Assembly: GCA_944325735.1 (NCBI GenBank)
Contig: CALVBI010000001.1
Coordinates: 248,001-312,000 of the forward strand
DNA: 64,000 bases
Source of the DNA: Candidatus Gastranaerophilales bacterium
GTDB lineage: Bacteria > Cyanobacteriota > Vampirovibrionia > Gastranaerophilales > Gastranaerophilaceae
Direction of reading: 5' to 3'
Both the position numbers and the translations under genes were made by a program. A model generated the notes under the pieces. It was not told where the DNA came from. It was given only the letters and a program-made list of their open reading frames with translations, and ran no database searches. Positions 52,389 through 61,537 of the stretch are shown in pieces; within the stretch, counting starts at the first letter, position 1, and every line of letters begins with the position of its first letter.

Positions 52389-53938
52389 GCTTTTTTCAAT
52401 TTTTTCATTAACATTAAAAGTGGAATTACTGCAATACATAAAGCTCCAAATATTCTGAAAGAATCTATAAATGCCCATAGAGTAGATTGTTTCACTAATT
52501 GTCCGTATAATGAATATTGAGCCATATATTGAGATACTGTATGTTCTGTATAAGCAGCTAATGCTCCTGCTGTTGATTGAACTCTTTCAATAAATGCAGG
52601 ATTTAATTCACTAGCCTTTCCAACCATCATATATTGGTGAACTTGTGCAAATCTTGTAAGCATTGTTGCAACTAATGATGTACCAATTGCACTGCCAATA
52701 TTTTTTAGCAAATTTTGAATACCTGTAGCATTTGTCATCTGTTCATTTTTCAAAGTATCAACAGATAAATTCATAATAGGCACCATTGAAAGCCCCATTC
52801 CAATACCCATTATAAAGTTAGGTATAGCAATATTCATATTGGATATTTGCAAATTCAAAAAACCAAAAGCTAAAGTTGAACCACCCAATAGACATAATCC
52901 TATAGCTACTAATATTCTATTATCAATTTTATTAGTTAAGGTCGCAGTTAAAATCATTGCAGTCATACTACCAAAACCTCTCGGCATCATAGTTGCACCG
53001 CTCAAAAATGCCGTATATCCTAACATACTTTGCAAAAATTGAGGAAGAATTGCTAGTGATGCATATAATACAGCTTGGATTACAACTGAAATTATAGTAC
53101 CTGCTGAAAAATTTCTATCCTTAAAAACTGATAAATCAATTAAAGACTCTTTATTAGTAAGTTGCGAATGGAAAAATAAAATACAAGCAACACAAGATAC
53201 CCCAAATGTCCAACAAATCCAAGTTGCATTGAACCAATCTGCATTATTACCTTTATCTAATACTGTCTGTAATGTGACAAGCCATATTGTTAAATAGAAA
53301 AATCCTTTACCATCAATTTTAACATTTTTTTGTTTTTTAGCATAAGGAGGATCTTCAACTAATCTATGAGATAAAATTACAGCCAAACAGCCAAACGGTA
53401 CATTTATGTAAAAAATCCAAGGCCAAGTCCAGTTATCAGTAATCCAGCCACCTAATACAGGACCAATAATAGGAGCAAGAATTACTCCCATACCAAATAC
53501 TGACATTGCAATTCCGCGTTTTTCTTTCGGAAAACTCTCAATAATTATTGCCTGTGAAATCGGTAAAATTCCGCCACCGCCAAAACCTTGCAAAATACGA
53601 GCAAATATCATAAATTCAATATTTTTTGCCATACCGCAAAGCATTGATGCAATTGTAAACATCAAAATACTTATTATAAAAAAGTTTTTACGTCCAAATA
53701 CTTTACTGAAAAAATCTACAGCAGGAATTACAATACCTGCAGCAATTAAGTAACTTGTTAAAATCCACATTGATTCATCACGAGTAGCAGAAAAACTTCC
53801 TGCCATGTGAGGCAAAGCAACGTTTCCTATAGTTCCGTCCAATACATATATAAAAACTGCTAACATTACAGGGATAATCATTATCCAAGGGTTAACAGAC
53901 GGGGTCCATTGTTCTTTTTCTATTTTATTTTCAGACAT
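52385..53938 (-). CDS. DHA2-family multidrug efflux MFS transporter (EmrB-like), copy 2
   Basis: A 517-residue inner-membrane protein with 14 predicted helices. It has MFS motif A-like segments (VFGRKNFF), motif C (GPVLGGWITDNWTWPWIFYINVP) and the DHA2 opening MLAVFIYVLDGTIGNVALPHMAGS. It exports drugs with an EmrA-type adaptor and TolC. It lies 13 bp after the first pump gene and is clearly its paralogue. Substrate unknown. Confidence 0.9.
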   Translation of the reverse strand: MSENKIEKEQWTPSVNPWIMIIPVMLAVFIYVLDGTIGNVALPHMAGSFSATRDESMWILTSYLIAAGIVIPAVDFFSKVFGRKNFFIISILMFTIASMLCGMAKNIEFMIFARILQGFGGGGILPISQAIIIESFPKEKRGIAMSVFGMGVILAPIIGPVLGGWITDNWTWPWIFYINVPFGCLAVILSHRLVEDPPYAKKQKNVKIDGKGFFYLTIWLVTLQTVLDKGNNADWFNATWICWTFGVSCVACILFFHSQLTNKESLIDLSVFKDRNFSAGTIISVVIQAVLYASLAILPQFLQSMLGYTAFLSGATMMPRGFGSMTAMILTATLTNKIDNRILVAIGLCLLGGSTLAFGFLNLQISNMNIAIPNFIMGIGMGLSMVPIMNLSVDTLKNEQMTNATGIQNLLKNIGSAIGTSLVATMLTRFAQVHQYMMVGKASELNPAFIERVQSTAGALAAYTEHTVSQYMAQYSLYGQLVKQSTLWAFIDSFRIFGALCIAVIPLLMLMKKLKKA

Positions 53939-53951
53939 ATATTATTATTTC

Positions 53952-55502
53952 CTATTTTTTTTCACCTTTTAATAAAAACATAAATGGTATTAAAATAAAA
54001 CAAGCTATTGAAAAAACTTTAAAAGTTGTCATATAAGCACATAAAGTAGATTGTTGAATTAACTGATTATAAAGCATTTTGCCTGCCATATAAGTAGAAT
54101 TCATCATATCACCTGCTTGATGAATAAAAGTTCCTGATAATGTATTTAATTTATCCATAAACACAGGATTTGAAATACTTAAATTTTTAACAAGTCCATG
54201 TTGATGAACCTGAGAAAATCTTGAAATCATAGTAGCAACTAAAGATGTACCAATTGCACCACCTATGGTTTTTAATAAGTTTTGCAAACCAGAAGCATTT
54301 GTCATTTGGTCATTTCTAATTGTAATACAAGATAAAGTTGTAATAGGCATAAATGAAAATACTAGTCCTAATCCGAATATATAATTAGGTATTGCAATAT
54401 TCATAGGATTAATTTCAAGATTTAAAAGTCCTAACATCCAACCGCCGATACCTAAACAAGTAAGACCAATAACACCATAAGTTCTATAACTTAATTTTCC
54501 GCCAAGTCCGCCAAATATCAACAATGCGGTCAAACAACCTAATCCTCTAGGCATTATTGCTAAACCACTAAGAAAAGAATCATATCCTAGCATATATTGA
54601 AGCATTTGAGGTAATATTGCTAAAGATGCCAATAATACAGCATTTATCAAAATTAACATTACTGTACCGAATACATAATTCGTATCCTTTAATACATCTA
54701 ATTTTACAAGCGGATTTTTACCCTTAACCTGTGTATAGAAAAACAAAACAGCTCCGGATACTGCAATCGCGGTCAACCAGCAAATCCAAGTAGCATTGAA
54801 CCAATCTGCATCATTACCTTTATCAAAAACTATTTGTAAAGGAACAAGCCATACACATAGCCATAAGAATCCCCATTTATCCAAATGAATATTATTTTGT
54901 TTTTGAACATAAGGAGGATCTTCCAAAAACATTTTTGCTAATGTAATACAAATAAAACCTACAGGAATATTGATAAAGAAAATATAAGGCCAAGACCAAT
55001 TTTCCGTAATATATCCACCTAAAACTGGTCCAAAAATAGGAGCAACAATTACAACTAAACCAAATACAGCCATTGCTTTGTTTCTTGCTTCACCTGTAAA
55101 AGATTCCAATGTAATAGCCTGTGCCATAGGCATAAGACAACCACCGCCTATACCTTGTAATGCTCTTGCTATTACAATCATTCCAATAGAATTTGATACT
55201 CCGCAAATAAAAGAAGCTATTGTAAATATAAATACACCAAGCATAAAAAAGTTTTTTCTGCCAAAAAATTTACAGAAAAAATCTATCATTGGAATAACAA
55301 TACTACTTGCCATTAAATAACTTGTCAAAACCCATATAGATTCCTGTGAACTTACAGAATAAGACCCCGCAATATGAGGTAAAGCAACGTTTGCAACAGT
55401 TTCATCTAACGCGTACATAAATGTTGCTAACATAACAGGTAAAATTATTAACCATGGATTTGTTTTAGGTTTCCACTCTTCTTGAATTAGTTCTGCAGAC
55501 AT
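53952..55502 (-). CDS. DHA2-family multidrug efflux MFS transporter (EmrB-like), copy 1
   Basis: A 516-residue 14-helix transporter with MLATFMYALDETVANVALPHIAGS, FFGRKNFFM and GPVLGGYITENWSWPYIFFINIPVG. It is close to copy 2 over its length, so the pair arose by duplication. GGGAAAAT precedes ATG 55502. An intrinsic terminator separates it from the adaptor gene, so readthrough or an own promoter is needed. Confidence 0.9.
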   Translation of the reverse strand: MSAELIQEEWKPKTNPWLIILPVMLATFMYALDETVANVALPHIAGSYSVSSQESIWVLTSYLMASSIVIPMIDFFCKFFGRKNFFMLGVFIFTIASFICGVSNSIGMIVIARALQGIGGGCLMPMAQAITLESFTGEARNKAMAVFGLVVIVAPIFGPVLGGYITENWSWPYIFFINIPVGFICITLAKMFLEDPPYVQKQNNIHLDKWGFLWLCVWLVPLQIVFDKGNDADWFNATWICWLTAIAVSGAVLFFYTQVKGKNPLVKLDVLKDTNYVFGTVMLILINAVLLASLAILPQMLQYMLGYDSFLSGLAIMPRGLGCLTALLIFGGLGGKLSYRTYGVIGLTCLGIGGWMLGLLNLEINPMNIAIPNYIFGLGLVFSFMPITTLSCITIRNDQMTNASGLQNLLKTIGGAIGTSLVATMISRFSQVHQHGLVKNLSISNPVFMDKLNTLSGTFIHQAGDMMNSTYMAGKMLYNQLIQQSTLCAYMTTFKVFSIACFILIPFMFLLKGEKK

Positions 55503-55527
55503 ATTTTCCCTATATATTCTTTTATTT

Positions 55528-55553
55528 AAAAGGAGCCTTGACGGCTCCTTTTT
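55528..55553 (-). terminator. terminator between adaptor and pump genes
   Basis: AAAAGGAGCC / GGCTCCTTTTT with a 5-nt loop; A and T runs on both sides. It would end most transcripts from the MarR-adaptor unit before the two pumps. Confidence 0.85.
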
Positions 55554-55619
55554 CTTTGTAATCCTTTTTGCCGATATACCAGACTTTTTATATATTTTGT
55601 CCGTTTTTTTACTTTATTA

Positions 55620-56630
55620 TTATTTTACTCTTACTTTTGGAACTACTGACATTCCTGGGATAATGCTATATTCATTCGGATCTATTTTTTCAGTGAATAC
55701 AATTTTTACAGGAATTCTTTGAACGATTTTAACGAAAGAGCCTACAGCATTTTCAGGTGGGAACAAACTTGATTTAGCACCTGAAGCTCTTTGAATACTG
55801 TCAACTTTTCCTTTGAATACTTTGTTTGGATATGTATCTATTTTAATATCAACTTCTTGACCAGGTTTCATATGACGTAATTGATTTTCTTTAAAGTTTG
55901 CAACAACCCATACATTTTCAGGAACGATTACAAATAGTGGAGAACCAATATTTACATACATACCTTTTTCTACACGTCTTGAAGATACTGTACCTGTTTG
56001 AGGTGCATAAATATTTGTGTAAGATAAATTTAATTTTGCTTTATCTCTAGCTGCTTTTATTTCTCTCAAATCAGCATCTGCAACTTTTTTACCGCTATCT
56101 GATAATAATGCTTCTTCTGATTGAGTCAAATTTGCTTGAGCTGAATCATATTTAGCTTGAGCTGTATCTAGAGTTTGTTTTGATACTGCACCTTTTTCAT
56201 ACAAAGCTTTATATCTGTCTAAATCTTTTTTAGCTACTTCAATATTTGTCTGCATTGCTTTAAAATTAGCTTTCGCATTTTTTTGATTTAAAAGAGTTTT
56301 TTCATATTTTGCATCAGCTTGTGCAAGAGCAATTTCATAATCTGCAGGATCAATTTTAGCTACCAAATCACCTTCTTTAACTTTCTGGTTATCAGTAATA
56401 TAAACTTCAGTAATTTGACCGCTTACCCTTGGAGCAACTTGAACGGTTGTTGTTTCTACATAAGCATCATCTGTTGATTGATATAATAATGCATCATGAA
56501 TTACAAAACCTGCTGCGATTGCAACTATAGCTCCTACACCTATTGCAATATAACGTTTAAATGGTTTGTGTTCTTTTTTTTCTTCTGTTTGAACATTTTC
56601 TGATTCAGTATTTATATTTTGTTCGTCCAT
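55620..56630 (-). CDS. EmrA/HlyD-type membrane fusion adaptor
   Basis: A 336-residue periplasmic adaptor. ATG 56630 is preferred because GAGG precedes it; the frame opens four codons earlier. One N-terminal membrane helix (IAIGVGAIVAIAAGFVI) is followed by the biotinyl-lipoyl-like segment VAPRVSGQITEVYITDNQKVKEGDLVAKIDP. A long coiled coil runs from about 90 to 200, then the second half-lipoyl YAPQTGTVSSRRVEKGMYV. It bridges the EmrB pump to the TolC-like channel. It follows the MarR gene. Confidence 0.9.
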   Translation of the reverse strand: MDEQNINTESENVQTEEKKEHKPFKRYIAIGVGAIVAIAAGFVIHDALLYQSTDDAYVETTTVQVAPRVSGQITEVYITDNQKVKEGDLVAKIDPADYEIALAQADAKYEKTLLNQKNAKANFKAMQTNIEVAKKDLDRYKALYEKGAVSKQTLDTAQAKYDSAQANLTQSEEALLSDSGKKVADADLREIKAARDKAKLNLSYTNIYAPQTGTVSSRRVEKGMYVNIGSPLFVIVPENVWVVANFKENQLRHMKPGQEVDIKIDTYPNKVFKGKVDSIQRASGAKSSLFPPENAVGSFVKIVQRIPVKIVFTEKIDPNEYSIIPGMSVVPKVRVK

Positions 56631-56644
56631 TTTATACCTCATTT

Positions 56645-57136
56645 TTATATTTGCATATCTACCATTTTACTTAAATTATCTCTAAATCTTTTTAAAATAT
56701 CTCTCAATAATTCTTTTTCTTCTGCAGATATATTTTTTTTACCTTTCATAGCATTAACTTTTTCTATCGCAGCTCTTAATTTATCAGTGATAGAATCATA
56801 AACTTCTTTACCCTTTTCAGTCACTCCCATTTTTCTGACTAAACGGTTGTTTTTCATATCTACAAATCTTGTAATATAACCTTTTTCTTCTAAAGAGTCT
56901 AATATTTTACCAGTATTTGCTCTATCTTTTAATATTAATTTAGCCAAATCTCTTTGGCAAATTCCTGCATTACATAAAATAGTTTCAATTGTTACATACT
57001 CATCAGGAGATAAATTTACATTTAATTTTTTAAAGAACTTTAATGAAAATACTCTAAAAAATTTTGTTGTTTGTTCTAATTCGTAATATAAACTATCTGT
57101 ATAACGTTGTATTTCTTCTTTTTCTATCTGTTCCAT
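56645..57136 (-). CDS. MarR-family transcriptional regulator
   Basis: A 163-residue winged-helix regulator starting at ATG 57136 (MEQIEKEE) behind AAGAG; the frame opens 17 codons earlier, inside the operator. It shows YVTIETILCNAGICQRDLAKLILKDRANTGKILDSLEEKGYITRFVDMKNNRLVRK, the HTH and beta-wing of MarR/EmrR. It is the first gene of the efflux operon and most likely represses it from the palindrome at 57162-57197, relieved by drug-like ligands. Confidence 0.88.
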   Translation of the reverse strand: MEQIEKEEIQRYTDSLYYELEQTTKFFRVFSLKFFKKLNVNLSPDEYVTIETILCNAGICQRDLAKLILKDRANTGKILDSLEEKGYITRFVDMKNNRLVRKMGVTEKGKEVYDSITDKLRAAIEKVNAMKGKKNISAEEKELLRDILKRFRDNLSKMVDMQI

Positions 57137-57161
57137 TATAGACTCTTTTATTATTTTAATT

Positions 57162-57197
57162 ATTGTTGTAAAAAAAATTTGTTGCATTTACAACAAT
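57162..57197. promoter_or_regulatory. operator-like palindrome in the divergent efflux promoter region
   Basis: ATTGTTGTAAA (57162-57172) and TTTACAACAAT (57187-57197) form a perfect 11-bp inverted repeat with a 14-bp centre between the MarR gene and the TolC-like gene, placed to control both. It is the expected autoregulatory MarR site. Confidence 0.7.
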
Positions 57198-57255
57198 AAT
57201 ATGCTAACATATGATTATTAAAAATGCAAGTACTAAAAACAAAGGATTAAAAAAA

Positions 57256-58704
57256 GTGAAAAAGCTATTATCTACAGCATTATTGATGAGTTTTTTAAGC
57301 ATGAATATCATGCCTGTTTTTGCTCTGGAAAATGATACAAAATCTACTGCTACCCCAAAACAATTCAAAAGCATGGTAGAAAAAAATAATAAAAAAACTA
57401 AAGCTACAAATAAAAATAATGCTAACCGAAAAAATGATGATTATAAATTCGCATATGTGAATATGAATTGGTGGAACAATTTTAATGATGATATTTTAAC
57501 TTCATACATTGAAAAAGCTATTTTAAATAACTATGACCTAAAAATGGCAACAATTAATGTGGAAGAATATTACCAAAATGTAAAATTACAATTTGCAAAT
57601 GAATTACCAAGTGCAGTTGCAGGATTTGGACCAGGTTGGTTTAAAGCACCTGGTTCAACAAGTACTGATATAAGTTTTGGTCTACCTATTATTGTACAAT
57701 ACGAAGCTGATATTTTCTTAAAAAATCACAACAAAACAAAAGCTGTAAAAAAACTATATGAAGGCTCTAAACTAGATGAGAGAGCTGCATATATATCAGT
57801 TGTATCAGCTGTCGGATCTACTTATTTTAATATTATAAATCTTGATAAAATGATTACATTACAAGAACAAATTGTTAAAATAAGACAAGAAATTTATGAT
57901 TTAATGCTTGCAAGCAATAAAGAAGGTCTAACTTCTACCGCTGATACAGTAAAAGCAAATAAATCATTAGTTCAAGGCCAAACCGATTTAATTGAGTTGA
58001 AAAAACAAAGAGAGCAATTATTACACCAAATGTGTGTACTTATCGGAGAAAGTCCTGAAAATGCAAATTCTTTAAAAAGAACATCTTTAGATGATATAAA
58101 CTATCAATTAGCAGTTCCATCTCAAATACCATCAGAAATCATTACTCAAAGACCTGATTATATGAGAGCTGAATTGATGGTTGAAAAAGCCGGAATTGAT
58201 GTTAAAGTTGCAAAAAAAGAATTTTTACCATCTATTAACATCTTAGGCGGTGCATTATTTAGTGCAGGTGATTTAGGCAGCTTATTTACAACAAAAAATA
58301 TGTTGCTTGGTCTTGGCGGCGGACTAATGAGTCCATTATTCCAAGGTGGTTCTTTGATTGCTAACTTAAGATTGAAAAAAGCAACTTATGAAAGAATCTT
58401 ACAAGACTACTACAAAACTAATTTAACGGCAATTCAAGAAGTAAATGATGCTCTAGTTGCATCAAAACTTGATAAAGAAAAAATGCAACAAACTACTAAA
58501 CAATATAATTTGGAAAAATCTGATTATAAATACAGCGAACACAAATATAATCAGGGAATTATATCAAAACTTGATTTAATTCAATATCAAGAAAACTTAC
58601 TCACAATAGAAAAACTTGTAGCTCAACAAAAAGTTGAATGCATGACAGATGCAATCAGCTTATACAAAGCTACAGGAAGCAAACCATACGATTATGTAAA
58701 CTAA
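57256..58704 (+). CDS. TolC/NodT-type outer-membrane efflux channel
   Basis: A 482-residue protein. AAAGGA ten bases before GTG 57256 gives a standard signal (MKKLLSTALLMSFLSMNIMPVFA); the frame opens 15 codons earlier at the palindrome. It has the two-fold efflux-channel repeat (IEKAILNNYDLKMATINVEEYYQNVK; RAELMVEKAGIDVKVAKKEFLPSINILGG), as in NodT-type channels of tripartite pumps. Divergent from the MarR-EmrAB cluster, it supplies its outer-membrane exit. Confidence 0.88.
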   Translation: MKKLLSTALLMSFLSMNIMPVFALENDTKSTATPKQFKSMVEKNNKKTKATNKNNANRKNDDYKFAYVNMNWWNNFNDDILTSYIEKAILNNYDLKMATINVEEYYQNVKLQFANELPSAVAGFGPGWFKAPGSTSTDISFGLPIIVQYEADIFLKNHNKTKAVKKLYEGSKLDERAAYISVVSAVGSTYFNIINLDKMITLQEQIVKIRQEIYDLMLASNKEGLTSTADTVKANKSLVQGQTDLIELKKQREQLLHQMCVLIGESPENANSLKRTSLDDINYQLAVPSQIPSEIITQRPDYMRAELMVEKAGIDVKVAKKEFLPSINILGGALFSAGDLGSLFTTKNMLLGLGGGLMSPLFQGGSLIANLRLKKATYERILQDYYKTNLTAIQEVNDALVASKLDKEKMQQTTKQYNLEKSDYKYSEHKYNQGIISKLDLIQYQENLLTIEKLVAQQKVECMTDAISLYKATGSKPYDYVN

Positions 58705-58752
58705 ATTCACATATAATCATCACCTCTTTACTTTAAGAAAATTAAAGTAATG

Positions 58753-58784
58753 TGCCGGCAAGTCTCACTATTGCCGGCATTTTC
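58753..58784 (+). terminator. intrinsic terminator
   Basis: TGCCGGCAA / TTGCCGGCA with a 9-nt loop, then TTTTCTT, after the TolC-like gene and abutting the tandem repeat. Confidence 0.88.
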
Positions 58785-59155
58785 TTACACTACGTGCGTA
58801 GATATAGCTTACGATTTATTAATAGTCGCTTTTTACAATTTTCTTATTTTTTTACAAACTATTTTAATATCGCTTTGTTCAACTCATGCACTCGGGTTCT
58901 ATCGTCTAAAGTTATATTAAATACTCAAACTTTACCCTCGCATCTCTTACACTACGTGCGTAGATATAGCTTACGATTTTTCAATAGATCGCTTTTTACG
59001 ATTTTCTTATTTTTTTACAAACTATTTTAATATCGCTTTGTTCAACTCATGCACTCGGGTTCTATCGTCTAAAATTATATTAAATACTCAAACTTTACCC
59101 TCGCATCTCTTACACTACGTGCGTAGATATAGCTTACGAATATTGAACTAATCGC
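58784..59155. repeat. 2.3 copies of a 162-163 bp tandem direct repeat
   Basis: Units begin at 58784, 58946 and 59109, each with CTTACACTACGTGCGTAGAT. The first two are near-identical over their full 162 bp, and the third is partial (about 45 bp). Every copy contains the palindrome CTACG-TG-CGTAG, also found once at 3411-3422. No gene covers it; a frame running through it is only a shadow. Position beside a terminator suggests a duplicated non-coding element. Confidence 0.9.
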
Positions 59156-59174
59156 TTTTTGAAATTGCAAAATA

Positions 59175-60020
59175 TTACAAATTTCCAACAATTACTCTGT
59201 CAATTCCTGCTAAATCTTTAATTATTTCTATGTTTTGGAAACCGTTTTTCTCCATTATTGATTTAACATCATCGGATTGACCTATTCCTAATTCATAAAG
59301 TAAATATCCACCTTTATTCAAAATTCTTGGAGCGTCTTTCGTTATCTTTTCATAAAACTCCAAACCTTTTTCATCTTGAGTAAACAGAGCTTGTTCTGGG
59401 TCAAATTTAACTTCTGTTTGAATTTTTTCTTTTTCTGACGGTGGAATATAAGGAGGGTTCGAAACAATTATATCAAAGCTTTCACCTGGTTTTACATTAG
59501 AGAAAATATTAGATTTTCTAAAAATTGCTTTATTAAATAAATTTAGTTTAGAAGCATTATCAAGTGCTGTATTCAATGCATCTGATGAAATATCAAGTCC
59601 GATAATTTGACATTGTGTATATTTTGCAATCATACAAGCAATACAACCTGAACCTGTTCCAACATCTAGAGCCATTGTGAAATTGTTTTTATTAATTATC
59701 TCAATTGCTTTTCTTACTAAAAATTCTGTTTCATCTCTCGGAATTAAAACAGATGGATTTACGATAAACTTTTCTCCCATAAAATCAGCATAACCGATTA
59801 TATGTTGAATAGGTTGTCTTGTTTTTGCTCTTAATTCTGCTTTTTCCTTTACTAATTCAAGTTTTTCAGTTGTCAGCTTATTACCTGAGATAATATCTTT
59901 TACGCCATAATTTGCAAAATGTTCAAGAAGCATTTTTACTTCCACATTTGCTTCATTCTGTTCTATACCGCTATCTGTTAATATTTTTATAATCTCTTGA
60001 ATACTCATACTTTCCGCCAT
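59175..60020 (-). CDS. prmC: release-factor glutamine methyltransferase
   Basis: A 281-residue SAM-dependent methyltransferase of the HemK/PrmC family that methylates the Gln of the GGQ motif of release factors. It has a helical N-terminal domain, the SAM motif ALDVGTGSGCIACMIAK near 117 and the catalytic NPPYIPP near 190. ATG 60020 or ATG 60005 are possible starts. It is last in a minus-strand operon with 10 bp to the gene upstream. Confidence 0.93.
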   Translation of the reverse strand: MAESMSIQEIIKILTDSGIEQNEANVEVKMLLEHFANYGVKDIISGNKLTTEKLELVKEKAELRAKTRQPIQHIIGYADFMGEKFIVNPSVLIPRDETEFLVRKAIEIINKNNFTMALDVGTGSGCIACMIAKYTQCQIIGLDISSDALNTALDNASKLNLFNKAIFRKSNIFSNVKPGESFDIIVSNPPYIPPSEKEKIQTEVKFDPEQALFTQDEKGLEFYEKITKDAPRILNKGGYLLYELGIGQSDDVKSIMEKNGFQNIEIIKDLAGIDRVIVGNL

Positions 60021-60029
60021 AAATTTTAA

Positions 60030-60527
60030 TTATTCACTAATATTTCGACAATCATGCTCATTTAATATTTTATCTATTTCATCACGAGCTTCGAGTTTTG
60101 AAGTTAATTCTTTTTTTTCTATATTATATTTTTTACACAAACGGTCATAATAATAAAGTTGTTTTTTTGTCGGAGTTTCTTTTGACATTTTAACTTCTTT
60201 TAAAAACTCTCTTTTTTTCTTTTCAAATTCTTTTTGAGCTTGAATAATAGGTTCTTGTTTTTTCTTGTAATCATAATATTTACGGCATTCTTTTAAATAA
60301 AGAATACTTTCTTCCATAAACTTATCACTATCTAAATAGTCTTCCAAAAACTCAAAATGAGGATTATTTATTTCAAGGTAATATCTTTCATCTTCTACAA
60401 ATTTGTCATAAATGTCTTCAACTGACATTTGCGGGGATTTTTTGACTAACGCACGCAAAAAATTACACAGAGCTGATTTCTGTGTTTTTGTCATATCTTG
60501 GTAAATTTGATTTTTTATCTGGTACAT
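60030..60527 (-). CDS. hypothetical helical protein
   Basis: A 165-residue, Lys/Glu-rich helical protein, no signal peptide. A central coiled-coil run (KKKQEPIIQAQKEFEKKKREF) and PTKKQLYYYDRLCKKYNI near 120 are its visible features. Its ATG shares one base with the stop of the 53-residue gene upstream (TAATG), and prmC follows 10 bp later. No family recognised. Confidence 0.65.
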   Translation of the reverse strand: MYQIKNQIYQDMTKTQKSALCNFLRALVKKSPQMSVEDIYDKFVEDERYYLEINNPHFEFLEDYLDSDKFMEESILYLKECRKYYDYKKKQEPIIQAQKEFEKKKREFLKEVKMSKETPTKKQLYYYDRLCKKYNIEKKELTSKLEARDEIDKILNEHDCRNISE

Positions 60528-60688
60528 TATTTCTTAAAAAGGTCTTTTACACTGAATTTACCGATATTTTCCTGATGAAACTCTACAAATTTTTTCACAA
60601 TAGGATTTGTCTGAAGAACAGTTTTCTTTTGAACCTTTTCTTCTGTTTTAGTTTCATTCTCAATTACGGTAAACTCTCTTTTATCCAT
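60527..60688 (-). CDS. 53-residue hypothetical protein
   Basis: ATG 60688 lies behind GAGG (12-base spacing), and TAA overlaps the next gene's ATG as TAATG, strong evidence for translation. The sequence begins MDKREFTVIENETK and ends FSVKDLFKK, very charged and probably disordered. Function unknown; coupling suggests it works with the 165-residue protein. Confidence 0.6.
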   Translation of the reverse strand: MDKREFTVIENETKTEEKVQKKTVLQTNPIVKKFVEFHQENIGKFSVKDLFKK

Positions 60689-60781
60689 AAAATAATTATA
60701 CCTCTTTATATATTTATAAAAAAGTTTGTTAAGAAAAAATTGACTTTTTCTTATATAAAAAGTATATAATATTACATTTTG

Positions 60782-61495
60782 TTACATTTGAAGTTTTGCA
60801 ATGGGTATTCCAAATACAGCCTCAATATCAACACCGTTTAATATTTCAGTAATTAAATCATTTGGATTTACATTTCTTTCAAATGAAGGCAAAATACCTA
60901 ATATTTTTACATTCGTATATTCTTCAATTAACCTTGGTAACAATTTTATATTGACATCATCTGTCGCTTCAGGGTAATTACTTAAAATAACACCGCGAAA
61001 CTTTATACCTATTTCTAAAGCGTGATTAATTGATAAGATTATGTTATTTATTGATGAAGACTTTGCAGAAACAACCATTAACAATGGCAAATCAAGCATT
61101 TTTATCAAATCTTCTTCTAAAAAATTTTTACCAAAAGGTGTTGCAAGCCCTGATACGCCATCAACTATCAGGCATTCATGTACATCTTGGATTTTTTGAA
61201 AATCATTAAGAATTGTATTTTTATCAATTGCAATATTTTCTGCAGCAGCTGCAATCAAAGGTGACGATTTTTGCTTTAACAGATATGAATAATAAGTTTT
61301 TACATATGGATCAGTATATTTTATAAAAGCAATATCTAAAGATTGTTCAAAACCGTTTATTTTTACAATACCGGTATCAACAGGTTTGTATACACCGCAA
61401 GAATAGCCTAAACTCTGCATTGTAGCAGTAAGACCAGCAGTTACAAATATTTTATCCGATGTATCATCAGAACCTGTTAAAAATAACTCTAGCAT
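60782..61495 (-). CDS. dethiobiotin-synthetase-like P-loop protein with degenerate P-loop
   Basis: A 237-residue protein of the BioD/AAA_26 fold. It has the VTAGLTATMQSLGYSCGVYKPVDTG segment (residues 18-42) and VDGVSGLATPFG near 110. The P-loop, normally GTDTGVGKT, reads GSDDTSDKI here, so canonical nucleotide binding is doubtful. No other bio genes are nearby. It may be a bioD-like enzyme with a changed role. TAGTAT six bases before the ATG suggests a leaderless start. Confidence 0.7.
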   Translation of the reverse strand: MLELFLTGSDDTSDKIFVTAGLTATMQSLGYSCGVYKPVDTGIVKINGFEQSLDIAFIKYTDPYVKTYYSYLLKQKSSPLIAAAAENIAIDKNTILNDFQKIQDVHECLIVDGVSGLATPFGKNFLEEDLIKMLDLPLLMVVSAKSSSINNIILSINHALEIGIKFRGVILSNYPEATDDVNIKLLPRLIEEYTNVKILGILPSFERNVNPNDLITEILNGVDIEAVFGIPIAKLQM

Positions 61496-61537
61496 AGCTT
61501 TATACTATCATGGGCTGAATTTTATTGTAAAGCTGTC

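Noticed and set aside
58752..59030. 92-residue ORF with internal repeats
   Set aside because: It exists only because it crosses the non-coding tandem repeat; it begins inside a terminator hairpin.
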